A stretch of 64,000 nucleotides of DNA from Odoribacter laneus YIT 12061 (GTDB lineage: Bacteria > Bacteroidota > Bacteroidia > Bacteroidales > Marinifilaceae), in assembly GCF_000243215.1 (NCBI RefSeq), contig NZ_JH594596.1, positions 1,648,892 to 1,712,891 on the forward strand, given 5' to 3'. Positions 9,395 through 20,016 of this stretch are shown here, in pieces. The position numbers and the translations under genes are program-made. The notes beneath the pieces were generated by a model. That model was not told the origin of the DNA, did not search any database, and saw nothing but the letters and a program-made list of their open reading frames with translations. How positions within the stretch are numbered: position 1 is the first letter of the stretch; every line of letters begins with the position of its first letter.

Positions 9395-10714
9395 ATGCAG
9401 GAAATTATCAAAGAATTTTTAAAAACTCATCGGATCCCGGAAAAAGCAAAATTTATAATTGCCGTTAGCGGGGGACCGGATTCTATTGCGCTTTTGCATC
9501 TGTTTAAATACCTCAATCTGAACATTCTCGCTCTCCATTGCAATTTCGGCCTCAGGGGCAAAGAATCCAATAGAGACGAACAATTCGTCAAGCGTTTTTG
9601 CGACTTGTACGGTATTTCCCTTAGTGTAAAACAGTTCCAGACAAACCGTTATGCTGAAGAAAAAGGAATTAGCATTGAAATGGCTGCGCGGGAATTGCGC
9701 TATGAATGGTTTCGGGAAATGAAAAACAAAAAAAAGATGGATTATATCGTCACCGCTCATCATGCTGACGATCTGGCCGAAACTATTTTTATCAATATCT
9801 GCCGCGGCACCGGTCTAAAAGGACTCACCGGGATCAAACCCGTCAACGGTGATCTTTTACGTCCCCTCCTGGATTGCTCCCGCACAGATATCCTGCAGTA
9901 TATCGAACAACACCAACTGGGATTCCGCACAGATTCTACCAACAATTCGCTGGAATTTGTCCGGAATAAAATCAGACATAAAATAATTCCGGTATGCAAG
10001 GAAATTAATCCCGCTTTTCTGGATATCATCCGGGAAAATTGCGAAATCCTAAAGGAAACCGAAGAAATCTATACCTATGCTATCGAAAAACTGAAAAAAG
10101 AAGTTACCGACTATAAGAACGGAGAAGTTCTCCTCCATATCCAAAAAATACTGGCCTCTCCGGCCCCCTATACTCTATTGTATGAAATACTGAAACCTAC
10201 CGGTTTTAATAAAACCCAGGTCCGGGATATCCTGAATAGCAGTGAATCCACTCCGGGAAAACAATTTATATCCGGAAAATTTATCCTTACAAAAGGAAGA
10301 GATTATTGGAGACTTTTCGAATCGCATTCCACTCCCTTTATCCCTCTGCAAATCGAACAGCCAGGAAACTATGAAATCAATGGAATTCCCTATCGGTTCG
10401 AACTTGTCCCCGCCGGAAGTCCCCTCCCTACTAACCCTGCTATCGCTTGTCTGGATGCCGATAAGGCCATTTTTCCCCTCACCATCCGCTCCTGGGAAAA
10501 AGGCGACCGCTTCTGTCCCCTGGGTATGAAAAAACTTCAAAAAAAATTGAGCGACTTTTTTACAGACCTAAAATTCAGTCCCAAACAAAAAAGGGAATGC
10601 CTGCTCTTACTCTCCTCCAATCAAATTGCCTGGGTAATCGGTTACCGTATAGACGACCGCTTTAAAACAGGTCCGCTTACTCGACGCATCCTTAAAATTT
10701 ATCCGCTCCAATAG
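9395..10714 (+). CDS. tilS: tRNA(Ile)-lysidine synthase
   Basis: A 439-residue N-type ATP pyrophosphatase that converts C34 of tRNA-Ile(CAU) to lysidine, so that it reads AUA. The PP-loop SGGPDS is at 25-30, followed by LHCNFGLRG and the AHHADDLAET motif of the family (about 120-130). The TilS C-terminal domain (about 355-435) contains WEKGDRFCPLGM. It lies 46 bp after uup on the same strand and may be co-transcribed. Confidence 0.95.
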   Translation: MQEIIKEFLKTHRIPEKAKFIIAVSGGPDSIALLHLFKYLNLNILALHCNFGLRGKESNRDEQFVKRFCDLYGISLSVKQFQTNRYAEEKGISIEMAARELRYEWFREMKNKKKMDYIVTAHHADDLAETIFINICRGTGLKGLTGIKPVNGDLLRPLLDCSRTDILQYIEQHQLGFRTDSTNNSLEFVRNKIRHKIIPVCKEINPAFLDIIRENCEILKETEEIYTYAIEKLKKEVTDYKNGEVLLHIQKILASPAPYTLLYEILKPTGFNKTQVRDILNSSESTPGKQFISGKFILTKGRDYWRLFESHSTPFIPLQIEQPGNYEINGIPYRFELVPAGSPLPTNPAIACLDADKAIFPLTIRSWEKGDRFCPLGMKKLQKKLSDFFTDLKFSPKQKRECLLLLSSNQIAWVIGYRIDDRFKTGPLTRRILKIYPLQ

Positions 10715-10772
10715 CTTTTTTATTTCTGCTAATTCATTTTTTCATTAAAACAACTAATTTTTTAGTTAAAAG

Positions 10773-10804
10773 TTTTCATGTTTCTGCATTAAATTCTAAA
10801 TTTG
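10773..10804 (+). promoter_or_regulatory. probable promoter of the RND efflux operon
   Basis: TAAATTTG at 10797-10804 matches TAnnTTTG; TTTT at 10773-10776 lies 20 bp upstream as a weak -33 element. It sits 65 bp before the chosen ATG of the outer-membrane factor gene. Confidence 0.45.
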
Positions 10805-10869
10805 TCAATATAAACAAGATTACAAAAAAGGAACTGAATCCTATTTTGGAATTTCAAACTTTATCAGGA

Positions 10870-12375
10870 ATGAAAAGTATTGTATTATTAGCGACATTTT
10901 TCCTTTTCCAACAAGTCTATTCCCAAGAAAAAAGACAGGCAGAACTCACGCTGACGGAACATTTGAATTTGCAGGAAGTCATTACGTTAGCCCGGCAGCG
11001 TTCCACAGATGCCATTCTTTATCGGCATCAATTTCTGAGCGCATATTGGCAATACCGTTCTTTTCGGGCAGAGCTCCTTCCTTCTCTCAATTTAGGTTTG
11101 GTCGCTCCGAATTTCAGTCATAGTTTGGTGGCCCTTCAAAACTCCGAGACCGGGGAATATAAGTATGTACAGGACTATGCCATGCGAAACAGTGTAAACC
11201 TTTCCATCGACCAGAATATTGCTGCTACCGGAGGTAAAGTAGCCTTGTATTCCAGTCTGGAGCGTTTGGATCAGTTTGAACCCCAGCGTTATCATCTTTA
11301 TAATACCAATCCGGTCAGTATCACTTATACCCAACCGATATTCGGGAGTTTCAATAAACTAAAATGGGATAAAAAAATAGAACCGGAAGCTTATGAAAGA
11401 GCGAAAATAAATTATCTGGAAGCCATGGAAGGCGTAACGGTAAAAGCAGTAGATCTTTTTTTTACTTTAGTCAGTGCCCAGCAAAAAATGAAGATGGCCC
11501 GGACAAATTATCAAAATACGGAAAAGAATTACCACATTGCTCAGGAAAGATTTAAAATCGGGACGGTCACTCAAAACGATCTTATGCAATTGGAGCTACG
11601 CATGCTTAACGACGGAATGACGATCAGCCAGATGGAGACAGAAGTAAAAACTGCCCAATTTGAGCTGGCTTCTTTTTTAGGTTATCCCCAATCCGGAGTG
11701 AATTTTGAATTGACGCTTCCCGAAACAATTCCCCCCCTGAATCTCAATTATTCAGATGTATATGAATTGTCGATCCGCAATACGTCTTTTAAGCTGGATC
11801 AGAAAATTCTACTATTACGGGCCGAAATGGCCATTGCTCAGGCAAAAGCAAACCGGGGAGCACAAGCAGAATTTTTTGCCCAATTCGGGCTCAACCAGAG
11901 TGCCGCCGAACTGAATGGTAGCTACCGGAATCCTCAGGACCAGGAAAATGTCCGTTTAGGAATTCAAATCCCGCTTATGGACTGGGGTATGGGCAAAGGA
12001 AGAGTTAAAACGGCACAATCCCAGATGAACGTCATCCAAACCCAGATCAAACAACAACTGACCGATCACCAGCAAGATATAATGATTCGGGTACTCCAAT
12101 TTAACAATCAGGCTACCCAATGCCGGATATCGGAAAAAGCAAATGAAGTAGCCCAAAAACGCTACGACCTCTCCATGGAATTATTTAAAAAAGGGACTTT
12201 AAGTGTATTGGAATTCAATACGGCACAAACCGAAAAAGACGAAGCGGTCAGCCGGTTTATTACGGAAGTATACAATTACTGGAAGTATTATTATTCCCTT
12301 CAGCAATCTACCTTATATAATTTCCTGGAAACCCGGAATATCTCGGAAGATTTTGACAAATTGATACAGAACTGA
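10870..12375 (+). CDS. TolC-family outer membrane efflux protein
   Basis: A 501-residue outer-membrane factor from the ATG at 10870. The frame is open to a TTG at 10846, but the signal peptide (MKSIVLLATFFLFQQVYSQ) begins at the ATG. Two OEP repeats with long amphipathic helices are visible (about 180-290 and 385-480). It should form the trimeric outer-membrane tunnel for the RND permeases encoded downstream. First gene of a four-gene operon; the adaptor starts 41 bp after its stop. Confidence 0.9.
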   Translation: MKSIVLLATFFLFQQVYSQEKRQAELTLTEHLNLQEVITLARQRSTDAILYRHQFLSAYWQYRSFRAELLPSLNLGLVAPNFSHSLVALQNSETGEYKYVQDYAMRNSVNLSIDQNIAATGGKVALYSSLERLDQFEPQRYHLYNTNPVSITYTQPIFGSFNKLKWDKKIEPEAYERAKINYLEAMEGVTVKAVDLFFTLVSAQQKMKMARTNYQNTEKNYHIAQERFKIGTVTQNDLMQLELRMLNDGMTISQMETEVKTAQFELASFLGYPQSGVNFELTLPETIPPLNLNYSDVYELSIRNTSFKLDQKILLLRAEMAIAQAKANRGAQAEFFAQFGLNQSAAELNGSYRNPQDQENVRLGIQIPLMDWGMGKGRVKTAQSQMNVIQTQIKQQLTDHQQDIMIRVLQFNNQATQCRISEKANEVAQKRYDLSMELFKKGTLSVLEFNTAQTEKDEAVSRFITEVYNYWKYYYSLQQSTLYNFLETRNISEDFDKLIQN

Positions 12376-12416
12376 GCTCTCGGGGCCAGCTTATAAATAT
12401 TTTACCTCTAAACCGA

Positions 12417-13502
12417 ATGAAGATGAAATACCGGAACGTAAGATTATTTTTACTATTGATCATTTGCATTACCGGCTGCAAATCACCCGTACCACAGGAG
12501 GCAAGTGAAACCGGGCGAAAAAAATACGAAATAGAAAAAAATCCGGTCGATACGCTTATACTGCGCAAAAAAGACTTTCATAGTCAGTTGTTGAGTAACG
12601 GAAAGCTAAGAGCCCGGAACAAAAGTGTTTTAAAATTTGCAACCACCGGTATTGTACGTCAATTAAATGTTAAAAACGGAAGTGCGGTCGCTGCAGGAGA
12701 GATCATTGCCGTATTGGACACCTGCGAGGCGGCTCTTCAATGGGAACAAGCACTTAACCAAATGGATAAAGCATCCATCGAACTGGAAGATAAATTATTG
12801 GGATATGGTTATAACATCAGGGATTCCCTGCAAATTCCTCCGGAAACGATGCGAATCGCCCGGATCCACAGCGGATATAACGATGCCTTAGCCCATTTAC
12901 AAATGGCCCGTTTCCAACTGGATCAATGCACTTTAAGGGCGCCCGTCGGAGGAAAAATAGCCAATCTGCACACCCATTTACATGAATACCCGGAAGGGAA
13001 CGAATTCTGTGAAATCATCAACGACCGTACCTTCGAAGTAGAATTTACGATTCTGGAAAACGAATTGAAAACCATTTATACCGGACAAAAAGTTTTAGTG
13101 GCCACTTTTACGAATCCGGATAAAAAATATCCGGGATATATCACAGAAATTAATCCGACAGTAGATGAAAACGGACAAATCAAGGTAATCGCTCAATTTC
13201 CAAACCCGGGGCATTTACTGGATGGGATGAATGTAAAAATACAGGTCGAAAGCATTATCCCCGGCCAGTTTGTCGTTCCTAAAAGCGCTGTGCTGATCCG
13301 TGACAATCAGGAAGTACTCTTCAGAATTAATGAAGAAGGGAAAGCCGACTGGACTTATGTACATATTGTAAGGACCAATAACGATAGTTATGTGGTGACT
13401 GCCAACCGGGAAAAAAGAGTAGAACTCAAGGAAGGAGATATTATTATTACCTCAGGCAATTTGAATCTGGCTCATGAGTCCCTGGTAGAAATTAAAAAAT
13501 AA
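12417..13502 (+). CDS. RND efflux periplasmic adaptor, lipoprotein (HlyD/MFP family)
   Basis: A 361-residue membrane-fusion protein. The lipobox ITGC gives Cys21 as the lipidated residue, so the mature protein is anchored to the inner membrane. A biotinyl-lipoyl-like half motif (about 80-105), a helical hairpin (about 107-160), the second lipoyl half (LRAPVGGKIANL) and beta-barrel plus membrane-proximal domains follow. The hairpin is short compared with AcrA. It bridges the outer-membrane factor and the RND permeases encoded on either side; the permease starts 37 bp downstream. Confidence 0.9.
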   Translation: MKMKYRNVRLFLLLIICITGCKSPVPQEASETGRKKYEIEKNPVDTLILRKKDFHSQLLSNGKLRARNKSVLKFATTGIVRQLNVKNGSAVAAGEIIAVLDTCEAALQWEQALNQMDKASIELEDKLLGYGYNIRDSLQIPPETMRIARIHSGYNDALAHLQMARFQLDQCTLRAPVGGKIANLHTHLHEYPEGNEFCEIINDRTFEVEFTILENELKTIYTGQKVLVATFTNPDKKYPGYITEINPTVDENGQIKVIAQFPNPGHLLDGMNVKIQVESIIPGQFVVPKSAVLIRDNQEVLFRINEEGKADWTYVHIVRTNNDSYVVTANREKRVELKEGDIIITSGNLNLAHESLVEIKK

Positions 13503-13539
13503 GGAAGGTATATCGCTTTTTATTAAAAACAAAAATCCT

Positions 13540-16500
13540 ATGGTTGAATTTCTGATAAAAAGACCCATCGCAGTGACTATGTCCCTGATTGCCGTATTGG
13601 TACTCGGCATATTAGCTGCCAATTTCCTCCCTGTTTCTTTAATGCCGGAAGTAAAAATCCCGCAAGTTACGGTTCAGGTTACTGCAGAAAATCTTTCAGC
13701 CCGGGAATTAGATGCCACCGTGGTGAAACCTTTACGGAATCAATTGACTCAACTCAACCACCTGAAAAACATCCGGACAGAAACCCGGGATGGCAGCAGC
13801 ACTATTTTTATGGAATTTGAACACGGTTCGGACATCGATTTTATATTTATAGAAGTAAATGAAAAAATAGACCGCACCACTCTCCCCAAAGACATAGAAC
13901 GCCCCCGCACCCTGAAAGCAAATGCGACAGATATCCCGGCTTTCTATCTCAATCTCACCCTGAAAGAGAATATTCCTCAACAGACAGCAGACATACAGAA
14001 ATTCATAGAACTAAGTAAATTCGGCCTTTCGGTTATCTCTAAGCGAATCGAACAAATTCCGGAAGTAGCCATGGTCGATATCAGCGGACAAATCCTTTCA
14101 GAAATTTCAATTATCCCGAACCTCCCCAAACTGCAAGCCCTCCACATAGAAGTAGCCGATTTGGAAAAGGCTATTCTGGGAAATAATATCAATTTGGGAA
14201 ACCTGACCATCAGAGATGGGGAATATCAGTACAATATCCGTTTTTCTTCTACCCTGACCCAAAAAGAAGATATCGAAAATGTATATTGTAAAATCAACGG
14301 CCGTTTGTACCAAATTAAAGATCTGGCCCAAGTCAAGGAAGTTCCCCAAGGACAGATCGGTTTTGTAAAATCAGACGGGAAATCCGCTCTTACCTTGGCC
14401 ATTGTCAAGCAAGCCGATGCCCGTATGTCCGATCTGAAAAAAGAAATTCACCAACTGACGGAAACTTTTCGGAAGGACTATCCCCACATCGATTTTACCA
14501 TCACCCGCGACCAAACGGCTCTATTGGATTATTCTATCGACAATCTCACCCAAAATCTACTGGTGGGTATTCTGCTGGCTTGTCTGGTTATCTTTTTCTT
14601 TATGCAGGACTTCCGCTCTCCCCTTCTCATTACCTTGACCATCCCGATCTCACTGATTATTACCCTGCTTTGTATGTTTGTCACTCGTATTTCCCTAAAT
14701 GTTATTTCTTTATCCGGTATCGTACTCGGAGTAGGGATGATGGTCGACAATTCCATTATTGTCATCGATAATATCACACAGAAGTGGGACAAAGGCGAAA
14801 AACTGAAAACTGCTGTCATCAAAGGAACAAACGAAGTTTTTACTCCGATGTTAAGTTCTGTACTTACGACTTGTTCCGTTTTTATCCCCCTTATCTTTAT
14901 GAGCGGTATTTCCGGAGCTCTGTTTTATGATCAGGCAATGGCCGTCACAATCGGCCTGTTCTCTTCCCTGGCTGTATCCCTCATCGTTATTCCGGTTTAT
15001 TATTATAGGTTTTATAAAAAACAGGAAAAACGCTCCCGTAACCGTTTCCTGTCCCGCTTCCATCTGATGGATTATGAGAAAATATATGAAAACGGACTGA
15101 AATGGATTTTCCGCCATCAGGTCCTGACCTGGGGCATTCTAATCGGAATGATTGCTGGTAGCTGCGGAATTTATCTGGTAATTGAAAAGAGAAAATTTCC
15201 TCCTATCACGCAAAACGATTTGCTGTTGAATATCGAATGGAACAAACGTATCAATGCAGTTGAAAATGAGAGGCGTACTTCCCGCCTGACCGATCATCTA
15301 AAGCCTTTGCTTTCACAATATACAGTCATGGCCGGTAGTCAAAAGTTTCTGCTTTCACACACCAAAGAGAATTCAGTATCCGAAGCCATTGTGTACTTGA
15401 AAACCGTCCATCCCGACAGTATTCCGGTTTTAAAAGAAAAAATCCGCTCTTATCTGGAAAATAATTATCCGGAAGCCCTTTATTCTACAGAAAGTTCCGG
15501 AAATATTTTCGATATGATTTTTGCCGAAAAAGAACCGACTTTAGTAGCCCGGATCCGAAGTATAAACGGGAAATCCCCGGAACCCGATCTACTCAATCAA
15601 TTACTCCGTTCCATCCGGGATAAACTCCCCTCCATACACATCGAACCGGTAGCCTGGCAAGAAGTTGTACAACTCCTCACCCAACCGGATCTGATGACCT
15701 TGTATGGGATTGATTATAACCGCCTTTTCTATAAATTGAAAAGTGCTTTCAACGAAAACCGTATCTTTTATATGAACGAAGGCGAATATTCGATTCCCGT
15801 ACTTCTCGGCGAGGAAGAAAAAACGCTCCAACATATCCTTCGCACTACCACGGTAAAAAATGATGCAGGAATCGATATTCCACTTTCTTTACTCCTCAGG
15901 GAAAACCGGATCAACGACCTGAAAAACATTATCTCCGGAGCGGAAGGTGAATACTATCCGCTTCAACTGGAAGTAAAAGAAAAAAACATTCCGGATATTA
16001 CACAACAAATCACAGCGGTTGTGGCAGCCGACCGGAATTTCGAAGTGAGCTTCAGCGGAAGTTACTATTCCAACCGGGAAATGATAAAAGAACTATCCGC
16101 CATCCTGGTTGTTTCTCTGCTATTGCTGTATTTTATCCTGGCGGCACAATTCGAATCGCTGATACAACCTCTCATCATCTTGTCTGAAATCGGCATCGAT
16201 TTATTCGGAGCTCTTTTCCTGCTCTGGATTTGCGGTTCCAGTATCAATATTATGTCGATGATCGGCATTATCGTGATGTGCGGAATCGTGATCAACGATT
16301 CTATTTTGAAAGTGGACACCATCAACCGATTACGCAAAGAAGGCAAAGGCTTGCTAAAAGCAATCCTCATGGCAGGCAACAAACGGCTTAAACCGATTAT
16401 AATGACCTCCCTGACTACGATATTAGCAATACTCCCTTTTTTATTTACCGGGAATTTAGGGGCCGATCTGCAATTTCCGCTTTCACTGGCCATTATCGGA

Positions 16501-16581
16501 GGTATGACAGTGGGAACAATCGTAAGTGTTTATTTTATTCCCCTGGGGTATTATTATATATACAAAATCCGTCAGAGCTAA
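13540..16581 (+). CDS. RND efflux transporter permease subunit (first of two)
   Basis: A 1013-residue AcrB-superfamily inner-membrane antiporter with twelve predicted TM helices and two large periplasmic loops. TM1 opens at PIAVTMSLIAVLVLG. The TM4 relay reads GVGMMVDNSIIVID, keeping the first AcrB-type Asp but with Asn in the second position. The TM10 region reads CGIVINDSILKVD, so the AcrB Lys940 position is not a lysine. This pattern departs from the drug-exporting HAE1 class, and substrate cannot be assigned. Co-transcribed with a second, different permease 21 bp downstream. Confidence 0.9.
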   Translation: MVEFLIKRPIAVTMSLIAVLVLGILAANFLPVSLMPEVKIPQVTVQVTAENLSARELDATVVKPLRNQLTQLNHLKNIRTETRDGSSTIFMEFEHGSDIDFIFIEVNEKIDRTTLPKDIERPRTLKANATDIPAFYLNLTLKENIPQQTADIQKFIELSKFGLSVISKRIEQIPEVAMVDISGQILSEISIIPNLPKLQALHIEVADLEKAILGNNINLGNLTIRDGEYQYNIRFSSTLTQKEDIENVYCKINGRLYQIKDLAQVKEVPQGQIGFVKSDGKSALTLAIVKQADARMSDLKKEIHQLTETFRKDYPHIDFTITRDQTALLDYSIDNLTQNLLVGILLACLVIFFFMQDFRSPLLITLTIPISLIITLLCMFVTRISLNVISLSGIVLGVGMMVDNSIIVIDNITQKWDKGEKLKTAVIKGTNEVFTPMLSSVLTTCSVFIPLIFMSGISGALFYDQAMAVTIGLFSSLAVSLIVIPVYYYRFYKKQEKRSRNRFLSRFHLMDYEKIYENGLKWIFRHQVLTWGILIGMIAGSCGIYLVIEKRKFPPITQNDLLLNIEWNKRINAVENERRTSRLTDHLKPLLSQYTVMAGSQKFLLSHTKENSVSEAIVYLKTVHPDSIPVLKEKIRSYLENNYPEALYSTESSGNIFDMIFAEKEPTLVARIRSINGKSPEPDLLNQLLRSIRDKLPSIHIEPVAWQEVVQLLTQPDLMTLYGIDYNRLFYKLKSAFNENRIFYMNEGEYSIPVLLGEEEKTLQHILRTTTVKNDAGIDIPLSLLLRENRINDLKNIISGAEGEYYPLQLEVKEKNIPDITQQITAVVAADRNFEVSFSGSYYSNREMIKELSAILVVSLLLLYFILAAQFESLIQPLIILSEIGIDLFGALFLLWICGSSINIMSMIGIIVMCGIVINDSILKVDTINRLRKEGKGLLKAILMAGNKRLKPIIMTSLTTILAILPFLFTGNLGADLQFPLSLAIIGGMTVGTIVSVYFIPLGYYYIYKIRQS

Positions 16582-16602
16582 AAAGAGAAAAAGACTGAAC
16601 GC

Positions 16603-19600
16603 ATGAATCAAGAAAAAGTAAATCCCGTAAAAACGAAGCAGAAATTCTCTTCTTTTTCTGTCATTCTGACGATGATAGCCCTTATGATCATCGGAGCAAG
16701 TCTGATTCCCAAATTGAATATCCGTTATACTCCCTCTCTGCAACAACAGGAATTAACGCTTACTTTTTACTGGTACGGCGCCTCTGCCCGGGTCATTGAA
16801 CAAGAAGTTACTTCAAAAATTGAAGGAGTATTGGCATCTATCAAAGGAATTCAGGAAATGCGTTCTTCAACCGGAAAAGGATGGGGACAAATAACCCTTG
16901 AAATTAAAAAAAAGGAAAATGTGGATGCTATCCGTTTTGAAACCGCAACCCTCATCAAACAGATATATCCCCATTTACCGGAAAAAGTAACCTATCCGAA
17001 TTTCTCCACCAATGTCTCAGGAGATCAAATGCAAACGCTCCTTTCTTATACGTTAAATGCTCCGTACTCCACTTCCCAAATTCAGCAATATGCGGAAGAA
17101 CACATCCTGCCTGTTATCTCCCGCATCGAAGGAATAAACGATGTGAGTATTTACGGAGCTACGCCTTATGAATGGGAAATCCGCTTCCACCCGAATAAAT
17201 GTGAAGCCCTGGGTCTTACTGCCCAGGATATCGCCAAAGCCATTGATGCTTTTAATGCCGAAAACATAGTGGGACTCATACCGGAACAAACCAGCGCCCG
17301 GGATACTCTTCCCGTCCGGGTAATCCTGGTTAATCCTGCTCTCCACAAAGTATCCAACCGGAATCCGGAAGAGCAAAATACCTTAACTGATACCCGGATA
17401 TGGGAAAATATACCCCTCACCAATAACAAGGGAAGAATTATCTATCTCCGGGATATCGCAGAAATCCAATATAAAGAACAATTACCCAACCGATATTACC
17501 GGATTAACGGTCTGAACAACATCAACCTTTCTATCCATGCCGAAAAACAGATCAATGCCCTGGAAGTAACAGCCAAGGTCAAAGAGGAAATGAAAAAACT
17601 ATCCGCCCATTTTCCGGAAAATTATTCCACTATCATCGCCTACGATTCTTCAAAAGAAATCGAAAAAGAATTGAATAAAATTTATGTCCGCACTCTTATG
17701 TCCACTCTCATTCTGCTGGCATTCGTTTATCTGGTAAGCCGGAAATTACGTTATCTTTTCCTTATCGTCATTACCTTACTGGCCAATATCCTCCTCGCTT
17801 TTATTTTCTACAAATTATTTCAACTGGAAATTCACCTGTACTCCATGGCCGGTATCACGGTTTCCCTGGGCCTGATCATTGATACCAGTATCATTATGAT
17901 CGACCACTACAATTACTACCGTAACCGCAAAGCTTTTCTGGCTATTCTGGCTGCTCTTCTGACCACCATAGGAGCTCTGATTATCGTATTTTTCCTACCG
18001 GAACAAGAAAGAGCCAACCTGGTGGATTTTTCCTCCGTCATCATCATTAACCTCACTGTTTCCCTCTTCATTGCCCTTTTGTTTATTCCGGCTTTAGTGG
18101 ATAAACTTCCCATGAAATCCCGAACAGGCAAAAAATTATTCCGGTCCCGCCGACGACTGGTGCAATTTACCCAAGGATACGGCAAATTCATCCGTTTCAG
18201 TCGCCGTCCCCTTCTGAAAGGAATATTTCTCGTATTCATCCTGCTCTGTTTCGGTATCCCGCTCCATCTCCTACCCGAAAGACTAAAAGATACGGCCGGC
18301 AAAGACCGACAAGGCTTTTTTCCGGCTTTATATAACAAAACATTGGGCAGTCGTTTCTATCAGATGACCCTAAAACCGAAACTCGAACCCCTACTGGGAG
18401 GAAGCCTGCGACTGTTTACGGAGCATGTATTCAACACCAATTACTACAGCGATCCCCAACGTACCCGTCTCTATGTAAGGGCAAACATGCCGGAAGGCTG
18501 TACTGTACATCAGCTCAATGAGGTACTATTAAAAATGGAAAATTTTCTCAGTCAATACGAACAAATCGAAACTTATCAAACGTACGTACTCGATTATAAT
18601 AACGGAGGCATTATCATCACCTTCCAGCCGGAATTTGAAAGCAGCAGCTTTCCCCATACTTTGCAGGAAGCCCTCGTGTTGAAAGCAACGGATCTGGGAG
18701 GTGCTACCTGGAACGTATACGGTATGGGCCAATTCTTTTCCAACGCATTGGGATCCGGCTATAAAAGCAACCGGATTTCACTCAGCGGATATAATTACGA
18801 TATGCTTTACAATTTTGCCCTGCAGCTGATCGACAGTCTTACCCGTAATCAAAGAGTTTCCGCTCCCGAAATCATGGGTTCAGACAACTGGAGAGTGAAA
18901 AATTTAAATGAATATTTCCTCCGCTTTAATTTCGAACGCTTTGCCCAACAAGAACTGACCCCTGCAAATTATTATGATTTCCTGACACAACAATTATACC
19001 GAAACAGCCTACAACCGGTTTTTATTTACGGCCAACAAACCCCGATTACCCTGGTATCCTCGGAAAATAAAGATTTTGACATCTGGCATTTGCAAAATGA
19101 CATTATTACAATGAATAAACAGTCCGTCAAATTATCTGATCTCGGAAACATAGAAAAACGTCCCAGCGGGAATAATATTTATAAGAAAAATCAAGTTTAT
19201 TCCCTTCAAGTGGCATACGACTTTCTGGGTCCTCACGAATTAGCCAAACGGGTTATGGAACGTGAAATCAAAAAACTAAACCTTCAGCTTCCTTTAGGAT
19301 TTAAAGCCGAAAATAAATATTTATCTACCAATTGGAAACAACAATCCCAACCTTATATTTTACTTTTTCTGATTGTAATCATTATTTATTTCATTTGTGC
19401 TATTCTATTCGAATCTCTTTGGCAACCCTTTATCATTATCCTCATGATCCCCATTTCTTTTATCGGGGTATTTCTGACTTTTTACCTCTTCCAGTTTAAT
19501 TTTGACCAAGGCGGCTTTGCCTCTTTTGTCCTCCTCTGCGGAATCGTCGTAAATGCAGGTATTTATCTTATCAACGAATATAATCTTACTAGTCAAAAGA

Positions 19601-19842
19601 CCCGCCAAACCGGAATAAAAATCTATTTGAAATCGTATAACCATAAAATCATCCCTATTTTTCTGACAATTATATCCACCATATTAGGACTCATCCCTTT
19701 TGTATATTCCGGAGCTCAGGAAATTTTCTGGTTCTCTTTCGCAATCGGAGCCATGGGAGGTATGCTCTTCTCCCTTGTTGCATTAATTATCTACCTTCCC
19801 CTCTTGATGAAGTTTAAACCCCTTCTCCCAAAGGCTTTTTGA
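16603..19842 (+). CDS. RND efflux transporter permease subunit (second of two)
   Basis: A 1079-residue RND permease, clearly divergent from its neighbour. The TM4 relay reads LGLIIDTSIIMIDHY (one Asp, then Thr) and TM10 reads CGIVVNAGIYLINEY. It is last in the operon outer-membrane factor, adaptor, permease, permease. Two permeases sharing one adaptor recall MdtBC-type heterotrimers; heteromer formation is inferred. The central loop (about 540-650) shows the least resemblance to the first permease. Confidence 0.88.
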   Translation: MNQEKVNPVKTKQKFSSFSVILTMIALMIIGASLIPKLNIRYTPSLQQQELTLTFYWYGASARVIEQEVTSKIEGVLASIKGIQEMRSSTGKGWGQITLEIKKKENVDAIRFETATLIKQIYPHLPEKVTYPNFSTNVSGDQMQTLLSYTLNAPYSTSQIQQYAEEHILPVISRIEGINDVSIYGATPYEWEIRFHPNKCEALGLTAQDIAKAIDAFNAENIVGLIPEQTSARDTLPVRVILVNPALHKVSNRNPEEQNTLTDTRIWENIPLTNNKGRIIYLRDIAEIQYKEQLPNRYYRINGLNNINLSIHAEKQINALEVTAKVKEEMKKLSAHFPENYSTIIAYDSSKEIEKELNKIYVRTLMSTLILLAFVYLVSRKLRYLFLIVITLLANILLAFIFYKLFQLEIHLYSMAGITVSLGLIIDTSIIMIDHYNYYRNRKAFLAILAALLTTIGALIIVFFLPEQERANLVDFSSVIIINLTVSLFIALLFIPALVDKLPMKSRTGKKLFRSRRRLVQFTQGYGKFIRFSRRPLLKGIFLVFILLCFGIPLHLLPERLKDTAGKDRQGFFPALYNKTLGSRFYQMTLKPKLEPLLGGSLRLFTEHVFNTNYYSDPQRTRLYVRANMPEGCTVHQLNEVLLKMENFLSQYEQIETYQTYVLDYNNGGIIITFQPEFESSSFPHTLQEALVLKATDLGGATWNVYGMGQFFSNALGSGYKSNRISLSGYNYDMLYNFALQLIDSLTRNQRVSAPEIMGSDNWRVKNLNEYFLRFNFERFAQQELTPANYYDFLTQQLYRNSLQPVFIYGQQTPITLVSSENKDFDIWHLQNDIITMNKQSVKLSDLGNIEKRPSGNNIYKKNQVYSLQVAYDFLGPHELAKRVMEREIKKLNLQLPLGFKAENKYLSTNWKQQSQPYILLFLIVIIIYFICAILFESLWQPFIIILMIPISFIGVFLTFYLFQFNFDQGGFASFVLLCGIVVNAGIYLINEYNLTSQKTRQTGIKIYLKSYNHKIIPIFLTIISTILGLIPFVYSGAQEIFWFSFAIGAMGGMLFSLVALIIYLPLLMKFKPLLPKAF

Positions 19843-19990
19843 TTTTATCATTTTTATTTAATCCGAAATACTTTGTTAAATTCTAAACAAACCTTCCTTT
19901 TGTTTAGAAAATTAATACATAACAACTTCATTATCAAATCTTAGTATTTCAAAATTAAGCAAAACAGCTCGATAAAAACGAACAAAATAT

Positions 19991-19998
19991 TATCTTTG
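19991..19998 (+). promoter_or_regulatory. -7 promoter element before the DUF4954 gene
   Basis: TATCTTTG matches TAnnTTTG. It overlaps the TTG at 19996, the upstream limit of the open frame, which argues for translation starting downstream at ATG 20017 or 20023. No good -33 element is seen. Confidence 0.5.
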
Positions 19999-20016
19999 CT
20001 CCCTACAATTAAACTT

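Noticed and set aside
16065-16493. 142-codon minus-strand open frame inside the first RND permease gene
   Set aside because: It is an antisense shadow of the TM-rich C-terminal part of the permease.
17916-18338. 140-codon minus-strand open frame inside the second RND permease gene
   Set aside because: It is a shadow of an intact, well-supported coding region and has no domain.
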